Source: Sipunculus nudus
Lineage: Eukaryota > Annelida > Sipuncula > Golfingiida > Sipunculidae
Length of the DNA stretch: 64,000 nt
Reading direction: 5' to 3'
Assembly: GCA_026874595.1 (NCBI GenBank)
Contig: CM049308.1
Coordinates: 49,402,124 to 49,466,123, forward strand
The stretch's first letter is position 1. Each line of letters opens with the position of its first letter. A program made the position numbers and the translations under genes. Positions 13,301-28,400 of this stretch are shown piece after piece. Under the pieces are notes generated by a model. It was given only the letters and a program-made list of their open reading frames with translations, did not search any database and had not been told where the DNA came from.

Positions 13301-16300
13301 CTACACTGCACAGACCTGGTGCGTTGCTTTCATCTCTTTCCACAAAGACAGTGCGACTTGTTTCAACATTTAACATTGAATTCACTGGCGATTTCTCCTG
13401 ATAAATCTTAAGCTTTGCTTCTTCCATCTCAAGCTGATTAACGAGCTTCTGTTGTTCAAGCTCTCTTCTTTTATGCTCCATTAACGCGTCTGATTGTGCA
13501 CGCCGACTAGCCTCTTCTAGTTGAAGTTTTCGCAATTCGGCCTCTTGTATAGCTTCCTTCTGTTTAGCCTGTAGCTCGATGCGGAGTAGAGCTGCACTTG
13601 CAGCTGCTTCTTTCATCTTCATAGATGTGCTTGATGCCCTTGAACATCTTGACGATCTCGAGGAGGATTTGCCAGAGCATGAAGAAAGTGAAGCAGCAGA
13701 CTTAATGCTGCACTTGTCTGTTTTATCTAACTGAGCATATTGAACAGTCTTATTAACAGCCGAGATAATGCTATCAATCCCCTTGCGCACATCCAAAGGA
13801 GGGGAACTAGTACAAGTGTTTCGCAGTTCATGATACACAATTTGAATTTCATTAATCATACCCTGTATCTCAGCCACCTGTGAGGGCTCGCTCAATTCCT
13901 TACTGGTGTTTTGAATCTTGGACCTCAGACTTTTATGAATACGCCAAAATTTCTTTAACAGTTCATCCTCCTTGAACTGTCTTGCTTTCACTGTTAATTT
14001 ATGAGACCTCCCTGACTGACTTGTTTCTTTGGTCATGTCCACCTCTGGTTGTTGAGACAGCAAGGAAAGAGAGTCTGATTGCTCCTCAGATGAGCAATTA
14101 ACAACCTTTGCACCTAACGGTTGTGACATATTTGCGTCGTTCAATAAATGATATCTATAAACCAATAAATGAACCACTATACTCTGACTGAACAGTATTC
14201 TGTTACACTATCTAGTGATATGTCTACATGTGCAGTATTATTTCACAACCTTGCTATAAACTAAATATAATATTTCGGTCATATAGTAGTGAAGCTATTA
14301 TACATACACAATACTTTTAGCAATGTAAATATGCAATCATCATTAACAATACCTTCAGCAATGTAAATATGCAATCATCATTAACAATACTTTCAGCAAT
14401 GTTAATATGCTATAATCATAACAATACTTTCAGCAATATTAATATGCAATCATCATAACAATACTTTCAGCATGTCATAAGTGAAGACGGTATCATATAT
14501 CATACAGTAGCATGCATCAACTCATTATGCATAAGTGAAGACAGTATCATATTATATCAACAATATTCACAGTAGCATGCATTAACTCCTTATGCATAAA
14601 TGAAGACAGTATTAACAATATTCACAGTAGCATGCATCAACCAATATGCACAAGTGAAGACAGTATCATATCATATCACAAATATTCACAGTAGCATGCA
14701 TCAACCAATATGCACAAGTGAAGACAGTATCATATCAAAAAGTTCTCTGTAAAATGAGTTCCACAGGTCACTCACTAAAGGTCACATATAAACTGTGACT
14801 GGCTTATTGTTTACCAGACTTGTAAAGTGAATTAAAGGAGACTTTTATGTAAATGTAACTCATCATTTATAACACAGCATCATTGGCTCCTTGTATATGC
14901 TATCCTTGTCACAACACCTGCAGCTCACTTTATGTATACATGTTGTCCTTGTGACAACATCTGCAGTTCACCTTGAGTATGCTATCCTTATGACAGCACC
15001 TGCAGTTCACTATGTAAGCTGTCCTTGTGACAACATTTGCGGTTCATTATGTGTATGCTGTCCTTGTGACAACACCTGCAGTTCATTTTAGGTATACTAT
15101 CCTTATGACAGCACCTGCAGTTCACTATGTATGCTGTCCTTGTGACAACATCTGCGGTTCATTTTAGGTATGCTATCCTTATGACAGCACCTGCAGTTCA
15201 CAATGTATGCTGTCCTTGTGACAACATCTGCAGTTCACTTTATGTGACTTCTGACCAGTTCAATTCTTACATCAGCGTCTCAAGGGGGCAAGTTTTTCAC
15301 TATAATCCACGCGGCACCATATATACAAGGCTGATATAGACTGCTGTTGCAATGGCTTTAATACATACTGCATGAAGTAGTAGTACATCATCAGCTCAGT
15401 ACAACACCGTGAAAAACTGTAATAAAAACAAAGAAAAACTTCTAACCAAAGATGTTCACTGCAAACAGTTACCGTATTAACTTATAAAGTCCGTATCTGA
15501 AGATTCAGTCTTCAACATCACAGTAAAATCTAGAGCGAATTCGCACACAGTATCTATACAGTGCTGACATCTAGCGACAAATCATGAAACTAATATATGA
15601 AAAAAAAGCATGTTGGAATAATACATTAAACGTTAGTAGAACGACTCGTGGAAGTACACAAATGGGGCTCAAGTATAACATACTAACGTCAGATATATGA
15701 TATTTAACTAAATCTACAGTTCTACCTTACAATAAAAGACGAATGAAACAGGTCATATCAAACTGCACTTCATGACAATAATGAAACGTGAAACGGCAAA
15801 CTTAAGACGTCGGCAGAAAAGTTAAAACATAGTGTTCTCAGGTAAAGATATCAGATTCCTCACCTTGTTGCCGTATATAGCGCCTAGGATTGTCTATGAG
15901 CTCAAATTACACAGGTTAATCATAGTAAGATCCACACACTGGCTCGAAAAGAAACGCTTTTTGCCCAAGAGCAACCAATTCCGCCATACTCGCTTCTTGG
16001 CGCTCCGTCACTTTTGCGCAGTAATACCAAAGTTACAAAACTATTAAAGTAACGCTTCTTTACAGGTAAACACATATGTAAACCTTTAACCTGCTGGATT
16101 AAACTAAACAAGGCAAATATTACATGACAGACATTAATCTAACATATTAACATAAGAACTTCCACCGGGAACTACTTTGTCCAGTGACGTAATACAATTT
16201 TAAGCTGAAGTTTTCTGACCGCATACGTTACCATAGACTGGTGTGTGGCTCACATCAGCTACATTTAGAATACATCCCTGTGCAATTCTGAGGAATGATT

Positions 16301-19300
16301 TGGCATATCAGCCTAAAATGTTGCATGCATGCCCATATATCTTGCATAGTTTTGTCATACAAGCCTGGTGGCGAAACCTACAATTGTTTTTGTGTTGCTT
16401 GCATCTGTGCACATAAAACAAGTTGTTTGATGTACCGGCCTGAAATTTTACATGTCCATTTCCAATGGGTTTCTCATAAACAAGACTACTGGTGCCACCT
16501 ACAATCGTTTCTGTGTAGTGTACATCCATGCCAGTATCTCAGAAGTGATGTTTGTGTTGTTGGTACTTTTATGAACTAAGGTTCAAAATCGTTCATATTC
16601 GCTTTGTGCATGTACTTTTCACACATAAACTTGAAGAATAATGAAGTACTTTTCAATAAATGGTCAAGTATATTATGGAGAAAGGATATATGCACAGGTT
16701 CACATAGGCCTGTAGGCTTTGTTTATTATTTAATGTGTTATTTTCCACTGTATAAAATCACAGTCTTTCTATTAATAGGAGAGAAGGTGGCTTGTAAGGA
16801 ATGTAGCAACACCTGTGACTTTGGGTATGTCATAGGTGAGGGTGGGTGTCCTACATGTCAGTGTAAAGAGCATCCCTGTAAGGTAAGTCTTCTCATGTAA
16901 AAAATGCTGTATTGTAATTGTCTGTTCATCTCCTTATTCAAGGCCTGACTCTCAGAGTCAGTGTGTTCTGAAGTCAACCTGAGGTGGCCTGATGTTACCC
17001 CAATATGTCCTAGTGTCACTTTGAATTTTAAATTTTGTAAGTGTTAATAAATGTCTCAATGTGTCCCTCGTTGTGTCCCTAATAATCCATTGTGCCATGA
17101 TTGTTTTCAGTGACACCATAGACCAAGGTATTCATTACAGTATACACTATTACCTTTTCACCAGGAGGTTAATTGAATACAAATGCAGATTCATTTGTTA
17201 GTGCAATGGCATTTGATTTTTTTCTTGCATTTACAGTTATATTTGATAACATTTAATCACATTTACATATTCAGCCATTTGATGTTTTTGATACTTTTGC
17301 ATTTTTTATATACATGCACTGAGTCACATTTGAACTCAGCTCTGTTTTGTACATAGATTCTGTTGTAAACTTGTTCATTGTACATGCAAAGCTCATTTAC
17401 AGCATGGTGGACTCAAGGTGCAGCCTGTTCTACATTCCTGTGTATGTTGTGGGTTATGATATAAAATGTCTGTACTGCAGGTCAACACGTGTGGTGACAA
17501 ACCTTGTGTGGCAGAAAAGAAATGCATGGGGTATGGTTCAAGAAGGGAATGTGAATGGAGAGCCAAATGTTTAAGTGAGTTCTTTGGTTAATTGGTTATA
17601 ATAATTTTTTTATGACTCATGTAACACAATAAATCATTCCTTTTCAAGCAGTGCCATATAGTGCTCTGGTTGTACATCTGCCATTGAGTCTTTCATTTGC
17701 TCGCATTATCTCAAAAAGAATACATTTGATTTTTCTTTAATTCAAAGGGATGAATGATGCCTATGAGAGTTCCACACTTATCAAATTACAAACATGTCCG
17801 AATTACAGTATGGCCACCAGAGCATAAATGGTGATTTTCTGTTGTGCACAATGTCTCATAGAGAATATACTTGATCTTTCTCAGATTCACAGGGATGATT
17901 GGTGTATATGATGGTTCCAGCCAAATTGAATGATAGACCCACTCGAAATCATTTATGGCTGCCAGGGCACAATTGTTGATTTTCTTTCGTGCGCATTATC
18001 TCAAACAAAATTTGATATTTCTCCAATTCATAGGGATGATTGGTGGTTATGAGGGCTCCAGACCTGTTGAATTATTGTATCCGCCAAAACAAAGTTTTGC
18101 AGATACTATGTTTTTGACCGGGTTCCGCAGGCGCTGCCGCGTTCTTTTCCAGAATAGAACTCTGAGACCACTGGACAGATTTTTCCGAAATTTACACAAT
18201 TATCAGGTCACATGTGAACTAGTGCCAAAATATTTTGCGTTGACCTTTGACCTTTCCTCTCTCCCGTGCATCCATCTGTGCTTCTGTTTTTGACTCATTA
18301 ACCCACAAATCTTCGGACTCGTTTGACTAATCAGGAAAAATATTTTGCACAAATGTAGCCCTTGGATAGCCTAATACCTTGCATGTAAAATGGTGGGGCC
18401 ACCTGCTACCATTTTTGCAGAGCTTCCATCTATTCATCTGCCTTGGGATACAATCATTCATATCTCTGAAGTGAATGGACTTATCCACCTGAAATTTTGC
18501 ATGTATATTCATCCTGGATAAATTTCTTGATTTTATGACAGGTGGCGCCACCTACATTCACCTTCAGGCTGCAGACATCCAGGACTGGTTTGACGTATCC
18601 TCCTGAAATTTTGCATGTGTATAGATCTCACATAGTTCTTTATCATATGCAAAACTGGTGGGCTACCTGCAACCATTTTTTCACAGCATCTGGCTGTTTG
18701 TCTGCCGTGGGATAAATTCACTCATATCTTGGTAGTGGTTTGACTCATCTGCCTAAATCTTTGCATGTATATGCATCTTGGATAGATTTCTCAATTTTCT
18801 GGCAGGTGGCACCACCTACTTTCACATTCAGGCTGCAGACATCCAGGCTCTCATCTCAGGACTGGTTTGACATAACCTTCTAAAATTTTGCATGTGTATA
18901 GATCTCACAAAACTCTTTATCATACGCAAAACTGGTGGGACCACCTGCAACCATTTTTGCTTAGCGTCCATCTGTTTGTCTGCCATGGGATAAAATCACT
19001 CTTATCCTCGGCAGTGGTTTGACTTACCTGCCTGCAGATGGGCCACCTACATACACATTTTGGCTGCAGACATCAATGCTAATATGCAACTCGTCTCTCT
19101 CTGTCTCCCCTTGTCACTTGATCCATGCCTCACTTCACCCATCCCACTCTGGTTTCAGCGGATACACGTAGTCATTTGTCGACTTCCCATATTCTAGTTG
19201 AATGTAGGACATTTCTGACACGAATATTCTGGACTAGGACATGCCCAACTAGGACATTTCGGACAGGCCTTTTTGCAAGGGAGGATGTTTCTGAAATATT

Positions 19301-19411
19301 AATATAATTACTAGAAAATGAACTTTCGTTATTATACCCACATGGTTATTGATATAATATTCATTTGCCTCCAAAATATGGAGATTAATAGGGGGTTCAT
19401 TTTGTTGTATT

Positions 19412-19498
<87 letters not shown>

Positions 19499-22400
19499 AC
19501 AATTTGTTGATCTCCAGTTACAGATAATGTATGCAAAGAGCCAATGGAGGAAGGAGACCAAAAATGTGCATTGAGGGAATGGCGTTATTATTACCATGAG
19601 GACAAGCAGAAGTGTATGAAGTTCATGTACACAGGCTGTGGAGGCAACTTAAACAACTTCTTCTCAGAACTAGAATGTAACAATACTTGCATTGGTAAGT
19701 CATACCATGTCTCACTTACTGCTCAGGCAAATCATATTACAAGTCACAATACCTACACAGGTGAGTAATTACAACTCAAGATAATGGCACAGTCAAGTCA
19801 TAATAATTACTACAAGTCACAGTATTTAACAATTGTTAGTCATTTCAGGTCGAAATTTCTGCACAGGTAAATTATATTATAAGTCGCAGTACTTGCACTT
19901 ATAGATCATTACAAGTCAAAGTACATGTATTGGTAGGTAATTCATATTATAAGATATTTATAATTATTGTAATCTCTTCAAATTTGGAGGAATAAAGAAT
20001 ATAAATCAATCCACCTCAAATAGTTTACCTCCTTGATAACATGCTTCATTAATTATTTTTGATGCATTAACTCTATACCTGCCCTCAGGACGTACTGTCA
20101 CAGGGTATGCTGCATAATGAATAAGGGATACGCTATTAACACAATCTTTGATTAGGGCATTACATATACAATTAATTAACTGTGAATATGTAGTATAATT
20201 TATAATAAAATTAGTACAGAAAACAGTATCTGTTTGTTTTAATAGTTAATTTAAAGTATGAATCTGTATTTTGCTGGTCTATGTGGCCTCTCACCTTATT
20301 GACCTCATATATGTGATCAGTATGTATGCAGCCAGACATTCACACTGTGTAGGATCGTACTCAAATGGTTTTGATTAGAAATGATCTCTGGCAGAAGGAT
20401 TACATTTTCCAGAAACATTTTTTTTAAAATGCTGCACACAAATATGTAAATGTGTAGTAATTATTTTTTAAATTAAAAAAAAAAGAAAATATGTGTTTTA
20501 AAAATCAAAATCTTTTAGGAATCTTTCTAAACCTTGTGACCTTTGACACATTCATGTGATTGTTAAGCTGTGAGCCATTTTGCAGTAACATTGTATTTTA
20601 AAAGATAACATATACAGACAGGTAAATGCACAGTAATTGTATCCGCCAAAACAGAGTTTTGCGACTACTATGTTTTCAGCCCACCACTGCCGCCGCGGCC
20701 GCGTAGGTGTCCGGAGAACTCCTCTGTAACCGCTGGGTGGAATTTTACGAAACTGCTGCGCCCTGATTTTGTTTTGACCTCTGACCTTTCCTCTGTGCTC
20801 TGCGTCTGTTTGTGCGTCTGTTTCCACTCATAAACTCACATATCTCTGGAACCGTTTGACCGATCAGGAAAATTTTTTTGCACAAATGTAGCCCTTGGAG
20901 AGCTTTATAACATACACAAAAAATGGTGGCGCCACCTGCAACCATGTTAGCACAGTGTCCATCTGTTTGTCTGCCTTGGGTTAAAATCACTCATATTTCT
21001 GCAGTGACTTGACTAATTCACCTGAAATTCGGCATGCGTATACATCCTGGATAGCTTTTCTGATTTTATGACAGGTGGCACCACCTACATTCATGTTTAG
21101 GCTGCAGACATCCAAGCTCATATCTCCGGAACCGTTTGACCGATCAGGAAAATTTTTTTGCACAAATGTAGCCCTTGGAGAGCTTTATAATATAAACAAA
21201 AATTGGTGGCACCACCTGCAACCATGTTTGCACAGTGTCCATCTGTTCGTCTGCCTTGGGTTAAAATCACTCATATCTCTGCAGTGACTTGACTAATTCA
21301 CCTGAAATTCGGCATGCATATACATCCTGGATAGCTTTTCTGATTTTATGACAGGTGGCGCCACCTACATTCACGTTTAGGCTGCAGACATCCAAGCTCA
21401 TATCTCGGGAACCGTTTGACCGATTGGGCCAAAATTTTGCATGTATATAGATCTCACATAGCTCTTTATCATACGCAAAACTGGTGGCGCCACCTGCAGC
21501 CATTTTTGCACAGCTCCTGTCTGTTTGTCTGCCATGGGATAAAATCACTCATATCTCGGCAGTGGTTTGACATATCTGCCTAAAAGTTTGCAGGTTTATA
21601 CATCCCCGACAGCTCTCTTGATTTTATGACAGGTGGCGCCACCTGCATTCTAGTTTATGCAGCAGACGTCCAAGCTCATATCTTGGGAACCGTTTGACCG
21701 ATTGGACCAAAGTTTTGCATGTGTATAGTTCTCACATAGCTCTTTATCATACCCAAAACTGGTGGCATCACCTGCAACCATTTTTGCTCAGCGTCCATCT
21801 GTTTGTCTGCCACGTGCTAAAATCACTCATATACATGTAGTGGTTTGACTTATCTGCCTTAAATTTTGCATATGTATACAACTTGGATGGCTTTCTGGAT
21901 TTTGTGGTAGGGGGGGCAACCTACATACACAATTTGGCTGCAGACATCCATGCTAATATGCAACACTTCACTCTATTTCCTCTTGCCACTCAATCCATGC
22001 CTCACTTCACCCGTTCCACTCTGATTTAGGCGGATACATGTGTCGCTTATCGACTACCCGTATTCTAGTTGTCTTTTTTCTATAGTTTAAACAAATAAAA
22101 TGTTTTAAGGTAAGTCAAAATCCTTAAGGAATTGCATTAATCTTTGACAACCTTTTGACACATTCACATGACTCGTGAGCTGTCAGCCATTTGCAGTAAT
22201 ATTGTTTTTATAAAAAATGCAAAAACTTAAATATGTGGTATTTTTTCTGTAGAGAGTATAAAAAGTATAAATTAATCTTTATGAACTAATAAATTGAAAC
22301 AGCATTAAAAGAATAATTTCAATATAGATTATTTTGACAGCTCTGAATAATACGGAATATATGCAAGCCATCCAATAGCAATTCATCATCATAGTAACGG

Positions 22401-25400
22401 CTACAACCTTGAAGTTTAACATCCCATTTATTTGAATAGCCTCCTTTTATGAATATTATCAATTGAAAAAATACAATATTCTATCAATTTGGATCGACTA
22501 TATTTGTTTTCACACAGCTGCCCCAATAAGCACATGTGCAGCTAAGGAGTTCACCTGTAAGACAAGCAGGGAGTGTATACCTAATGTCTACATGTGTGAT
22601 GATGATGATGATTGTGAAGACGGTTCAGATGAAGACGAAGATATGTGTTGTAAGTAAAGGCTTTCCATGAAGATACCTGCACATAAGAGCTATAAATTAT
22701 GATGAAAATACATGGAATAAAACCAGATTGAAAAGAGAAAGCTTCCAGTATCACATTAAACTTTCCTCATCAATAAGTCAAAGATATTGTACCTTTTTGA
22801 CCAGAGGGAATTCTCTTGAAAATCAGAGGTCTCCATTAATCTTTTGTTTTTACTTAGCATGGTAGGAATAAAGATGATAATTTGACTGCCCCCCCCCCAC
22901 TCCTCACACCCACACACACACACCCCTGAGCTGCATGCTTTAAGTGCTGTGTAAGTAGCTGCTGCTACATGTGACCATCAGTATGTCTGATATATAATTT
23001 CAAGCCAGTGATGCTCCAGTGTTTGCCGTGTCTCTTATGCCAACGGGACAGCCATCAGAACATCTGACAAGCACACTTTGAAAGCTTTAGGTCTTCAAAT
23101 TTACATGATATTTCCCATGATATTCTAAATATTATTCAAATAACTAGTTGACAATTTGTGATTTGGAGCATGTCATATTCTCTGTTATTCTGGAGTTGTT
23201 TAACTTAATATTGAGAAATATTGGAGTTAAAATTACCATAATGTTAAATAATGTGAGAATTAAGTTTGGCCATCATGTAAAGGAGTCAGAGATAGGTCTG
23301 TCCATGTTTAATTTATGTAGGAGATATATTTTGTAATAAAAATGTGAAGTTATGCTAAAATTAAGTTTGACATTAATGTTAAGTAATACCAGACTCTGGT
23401 TTGACCAGTGTTACAAGATTCCAAAGTCAAGTTTAACATTATTGTCAAGTAATGCTGGTGTTAGTTTTGCATTAATGTTAAGAAATGCTAAGTTAAAGGT
23501 TTGCTGTGCTATGTGCATCATTCACTTTTGAAATGTGAATTGATTTGTATTTTTCAGCATGTAATGCACCCAATGACTTTGAGTGTGAGGAGATCTTCCA
23601 GTGTGTTTCACAAAATGTTACATGCAATGGTAAAAAAGACTGCCAAGATGGAACAGATGAGGGAGAATTATGCAGTAAGTACTCAATTTTGTGCTGCAGT
23701 GTATAATTTTTTCCAAATGTGAATTAAAATGCCTGTGTAATGGCTCGACTAAAATATATACCCCTGTTTTGTATAGAATCCATGCGGCAAGTATAAAAAA
23801 TGGACTTCATAAGTACCTTGTTTCATTTGTCATTGTTGTCAGCTTCACAGTTATATGTCATTTTTAGCGAACCTGTCAGCTTATGCAATGGTGTGGCGTC
23901 GTCCGTCGTCTGTATGTTAACCTATACTATCTTGAAAACGGCAAGAGTTAGCATAACAAAATTTTATGCAAAAAATTAGTCATCTAAAAAACTCTATCAG
24001 ATTTTGCTTATTTTTTGGCTAATTGCATTTTCTTAGATTTTATAGGGAAAAAGCTAAAAAAGCTTTAAAAATCATTTTTCTCTGAAACCGTTCAGCCAAA
24101 TTGTCCAATAATGCACAGAAATGATTCCTGGAACAATCTCTCTCAAGTTTGTTCGAATGGTTTAAGTTTGGTGATTTTTGGCCAAGTTGCAGGAAGTTGA
24201 ACTTGGTCATCTGTCCAAAAAAGCATACTAAAATTTCAATCTCAGAAATGGCTGAAGCTATCATCATTAAATTTTATGCCAATGTTGGTCACATGAGTCA
24301 TATCTGAAATTGAGGTTTTGGTGGCGCCACATGCATCAGCCCTTTTTGTATGGGGGTCATCAGTGCCCGTATCATACTGACTGCTACAAAAAACTTCTTC
24401 TCTGAAACCATATGGCCAAATTGTTTAATATCACACAGAAATGATCCAAGGGTAGTGCTTTCTGAAGTTTGTTCAAATGGTCTCTTTTCGGTGATTTTGG
24501 CTGAGTTATGGGAAGCTGAATTTAGTCATATGCCATAACAGCCCATTTTAGCTCTGTGGCTACAAAGAACTTCTTTTCAAAAACCACTGGGCCAAATTCT
24601 TAAATCTCACACATAAATTATCCTTAGATGTTGATAATTCAAGTTTGTTCAAATGGTTTTGGTTCAGTAATTTTTGGCTGAGTTATGGAAAGCTTAACTT
24701 AGCCATTTTGCTGTATTTTCCCATATGAGTTATAAACCTGCAAAACGTTTTTTGACTGATGCCATTGGGCCAATTTGATTAATATTTTACAGGAATAATC
24801 CCCTGAATAATTCTTATAACAATTGTCTTTTATGGTTCCAAAGAATGAATTTTAGCTGAATTATAAAGATTGAATTGAGTCATTTTACCATATATGTTAG
24901 CTGTGTGAAGCAGATACATCTAACCTGGCACCAGTTTATCAGCATCCTTACGTCATGCTGCTAGACATTTAGATTTCAGATTATCTATGGTTAATATTGA
25001 CAAGAATTGTGCAAATATTGGTCACATGACTCATATTTGAAGTTGCAGATGTTGTGGTGCCACCTACATTGACCTGTTTTATGGGCAAAAACCTCAGAAT
25101 TTTAGCCTCTTTCAGCATAAAATGTTTATGATGAAACTGTCAAGTTGAATTGTTCAATTTTTCAAAAGAATTACCCTAGGACATGGTTCTTTCAATCATA
25201 TCAGAAAAGCTTAAGTTGGTCTTATGGCCATTATTATGTCTATTTCAAACTGAGGACTGCAAAGCTGATCTTCTAGAAAATTATTGTTTCAATTATAACT
25301 TCTTTAACATTGCACAAAAATTATTCTTAGGTGGCCTTTGTTCAAGTTTACTTGAATGATTTTTGGCAGAATTATTGGACCTTTAACAATGAAAGAACTG

Positions 25401-28400
25401 CATCTTTTGTTATTTTAGATATTTTGATTAAAAGTTGATAAATATGTCAGCTTGAAAAAAAAAGCATTTTAGCCAAAGTCTATGTAAACAGATTTACCAA
25501 CAGGCCAAGATTGTGTTTGTATCTTTAAATAGGTTGAGAAACTGCCAACTGTTTCAGATTTGGCAACAGATCAAGAGTTCATTTGGTGCAGCCAGATATA
25601 GGTCCAGAGTTCAGTCAGTGCAGCCATGTGATCACCTCATGGGTGACATGTGAACACCTCATGGCCAGCATGTGATCACCTCATGGGTGTCATGCCCCTC
25701 GGGGCTGCATGTGGACTACCAACTGTGTCAGATTATGCAACAGGTCAAGAGTTCACTCAGTGCAGCCAGGTACAGGTCGAAAGTTCACTCAGTCTAGCCA
25801 GGTGCAGGTCATGAGTTCACTTAGTGCAGTAGCCTGAGCCAGCTAGCAAATTTGTCACAGTTCACTCGGGGTAACTGCCTTTCTCACCTAAGTCTGGTCA
25901 GCCCCATGCATCAGACTTATGGTAAGTTTGATGTATTGGCCTGATATTTTGACCTGTCTATGTGTCTTTGATGGCTTTCTCGTTCACAAGACAGGTGTTG
26001 CCACCTACAATGACTTTTGCACAGTGTATGTGCCTGCTTATTTCTACAGAGGAATTTGATATATCAGCCTGAAATTGGGCATATGTATACATCTCTGATA
26101 GCTTCGTTGTATACAAGACTGGTGTTGCCAGTACAATCATTTTTGTGTTGTGTGCATCCATGCCAGAATTTCAGGAGTGATGTTTGTGTAATTGTTTCTT
26201 ATTAAAAATGTTTAGTATTTGCATTGTTCATATACATGAGAAGTAATGGTCCAGCATTGAAGCATTATACCTGGTGTATTTCCTGGTGTATAACAACTCA
26301 CAGTTGAAATACAGCCACACATAGTTTACTTGTAAGATTGTATAAACTGTTGTTAATACTGCGTTTGGTGCTTTGAAATGAACCTGTGCTGGCTGATGTA
26401 TTCAATGCCAACAAGGATAAGATATTTAATTTGAGTACACAATAAGTACACACAAATAAATGCCAGCCCAGTGGCACTCATTCACCTTTGATGTAACATA
26501 CCATCCTTTCTGTTTAAAGTTGAAGAGTTTGATTGATCTTATGAACAAAACATTAACCATCTGATCATTGGCAGAGTCAGTATTTGGCAAGTGGCGGAGC
26601 CAGTTTCTGGTACTCAGTAGCTCAAAAAAATAATCAGTGATGTATGATGGCCTATCAAATACTGTGGAAGTGGTAAATTTTTGTGTTTTTTTTCATTTTA
26701 CAGCATTTGTGCAGTTTGAATTTTTTCACAAATCATTATGTATACATAACAAATTCATTGTGTATCAACATAAAAGCTGCGCCAGTGTAGCTTTTTGGTA
26801 GCTTTATATCAGACAATAATATGTAGGCACAAGCTGCAACCATTTTTGCACAGCGTCAATCCGTTTATCTGCCTTGGGTTAAAACCACTCATATCTCTGC
26901 AGTGGTTGGACTTATTCACCTGAAATTTTGCATGCATATACATCCTGGAGAGCTTTCTTGATTTTATGACAGGGGGCACCATCTTCATTCACATTCACGC
27001 TGCAGACATTCATGCTAATATCTCGAGACAGGTTTTACATATCTTCATGAAATTTTGCATGTGTATAGATCTCACATAGCTCTTTATAATACACAAAACT
27101 GGTGCTTCCACCAGTCCTTCTGTTAATCTGCCTTGGGTTAAAATCAGTCATTTCTCAGCAGTGTTTGACTTATCCACCTGAAATTTTGCATATTTATACA
27201 TCTTGGATAGATTCTCTTTCAAATAACAATCTGCTGGCGGCTCACAGGTCTGCCTTTGTAAACAACTGGGCACAATCTGCTGGCGGCTCACAGGTCTGTC
27301 TTTGTAAACAGCTGGGCACTATCTGCTGGTGACTCACAGGTCTGCCTTTGTAAACAGCTGGGCACAATCTGCTGGCGGCTCACGGGTCTGCCTTTGTAAA
27401 CAATTAACTGGGCACAATCTGCTGGCAGCTCAGAGGTCTGCCTTCGTAAACAATTAACTGGGCACAATCTGGTGGTTGCTCACAGGTCTGCCTTTGTAAA
27501 CAATTAACTGGGAAAAATCTGCTGGTGGCTCACAGGTCTGCCTTTGTAAACAGCTGGGCACAATCTGCTGCTGGCTCACAGGTCTGCCTTTGTAAACAGC
27601 TGGGCACAATCTGCTGGCAGCTCAAAGGTCTGCCTTTGTAAACAACTGGGCACAATCTGCTGGCTGCTCACAGGTCTGCCTTTGTAAACAACTGGGCATA
27701 TTTTGCTGGTGGCTCATAGGTCTGCCTTTGTTAACAGCTGGGCACAATCTGCTGGCTGCTCACAGGTCTACCTGTGTAAACAGCTGGGCACAATCTGCTG
27801 GCAGCTCACAGGTCTGCCTTTGTAAACAGCTGGGCACAATCTGCTGATGGCTCACAGGTCTGCCTTTGAAAACAATTAACTGGGCACAATCTGCTGGCAG
27901 CTCAGAGGTCTGCCTTTGTAAACAATTAACTGGGCAAAATCTGCTTGTGGCTCAAAGGTCTTCCTTTGTGAACAGCTGGGCACAATCTGCTAGCTGCTCA
28001 CAGGTCTGCCTTTGTAAACAGCTGGGCACAATCTGCTGGTGGCTCACAGGTCTGCCTTTGTAAACAGCTGGGCACAATCTGCTGGTGGCTCACAGGCCTG
28101 CCTTTGTAAACAGCTGGGCACAATCTGCTGGCGGCTAACAGGTCTGCCTTTGTGAACAGCTGGGCACAATCTGCTGGCGGCTAACAGGTCTGCCTTTGTA
28201 AACAGCTGGGCACAATCTGCTGGCAGCTCAAAGGTCTGCCTTTGTAAACAACTGGGCACAATCTGCTGGTTGCTCACAAGGATGCCTTTGTAAACAACTT
28301 GGCAAAAATCTGCTGGTGGCTCACAGGTCTGCCTTTTTAAACAACTGGGCATAATTTGCTGGTGGCTCACAGGTCTGCCTTTGTTAACAGCTGGGCACAA

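Larger units (their letters stand above)
7208..16263 (-). mobile_element. BEL/Pao LTR retrotransposon, complete with both LTRs, coding region decayed
   Basis: Two 963-bp direct repeats (7208-8170 and 15301-16263) flank a minus-strand gag-pol region. The element begins TGTAGC and ends ATTATA in its own sense. It is bounded by the 5-bp duplication TTTAG (7203-7207 and 16264-16268), as expected for BEL/Pao. The LTRs differ at about ten positions by eye (about 1%), so the insertion is fairly young. Gag-pol is broken by three nonsense codons, one frameshift and an internal deletion, so it is not autonomous. Confidence 0.92.
6688..16722 (+). mobile_element. HINE-like family 3 copy, split by a BEL/Pao element
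   Basis: The left part (6688-7207) starts TTTTTAGCGAACATGTGAG and the right part (16264-16722) ends with TGCACAGGTTCACATAGGCC and an AGGCC/GGCTT-type hairpin. These match the two ends of the family seen at 37351 and 44999. The sequences on the two sides of the BEL element join in the order found in the uninterrupted relative at 23861-26280, so the BEL element landed inside this older copy. No coding capacity is seen. Confidence 0.6.

Noticed and set aside
15240-15300. Primer-binding site for the BEL/Pao element
   Set aside because: No TGG-starting stretch next to the LTR that I could match to a tRNA end.
19249-19597. Tyr-Ile-rich frames around 19.4 kb
   Set aside because: Translation of the TA microsatellite.
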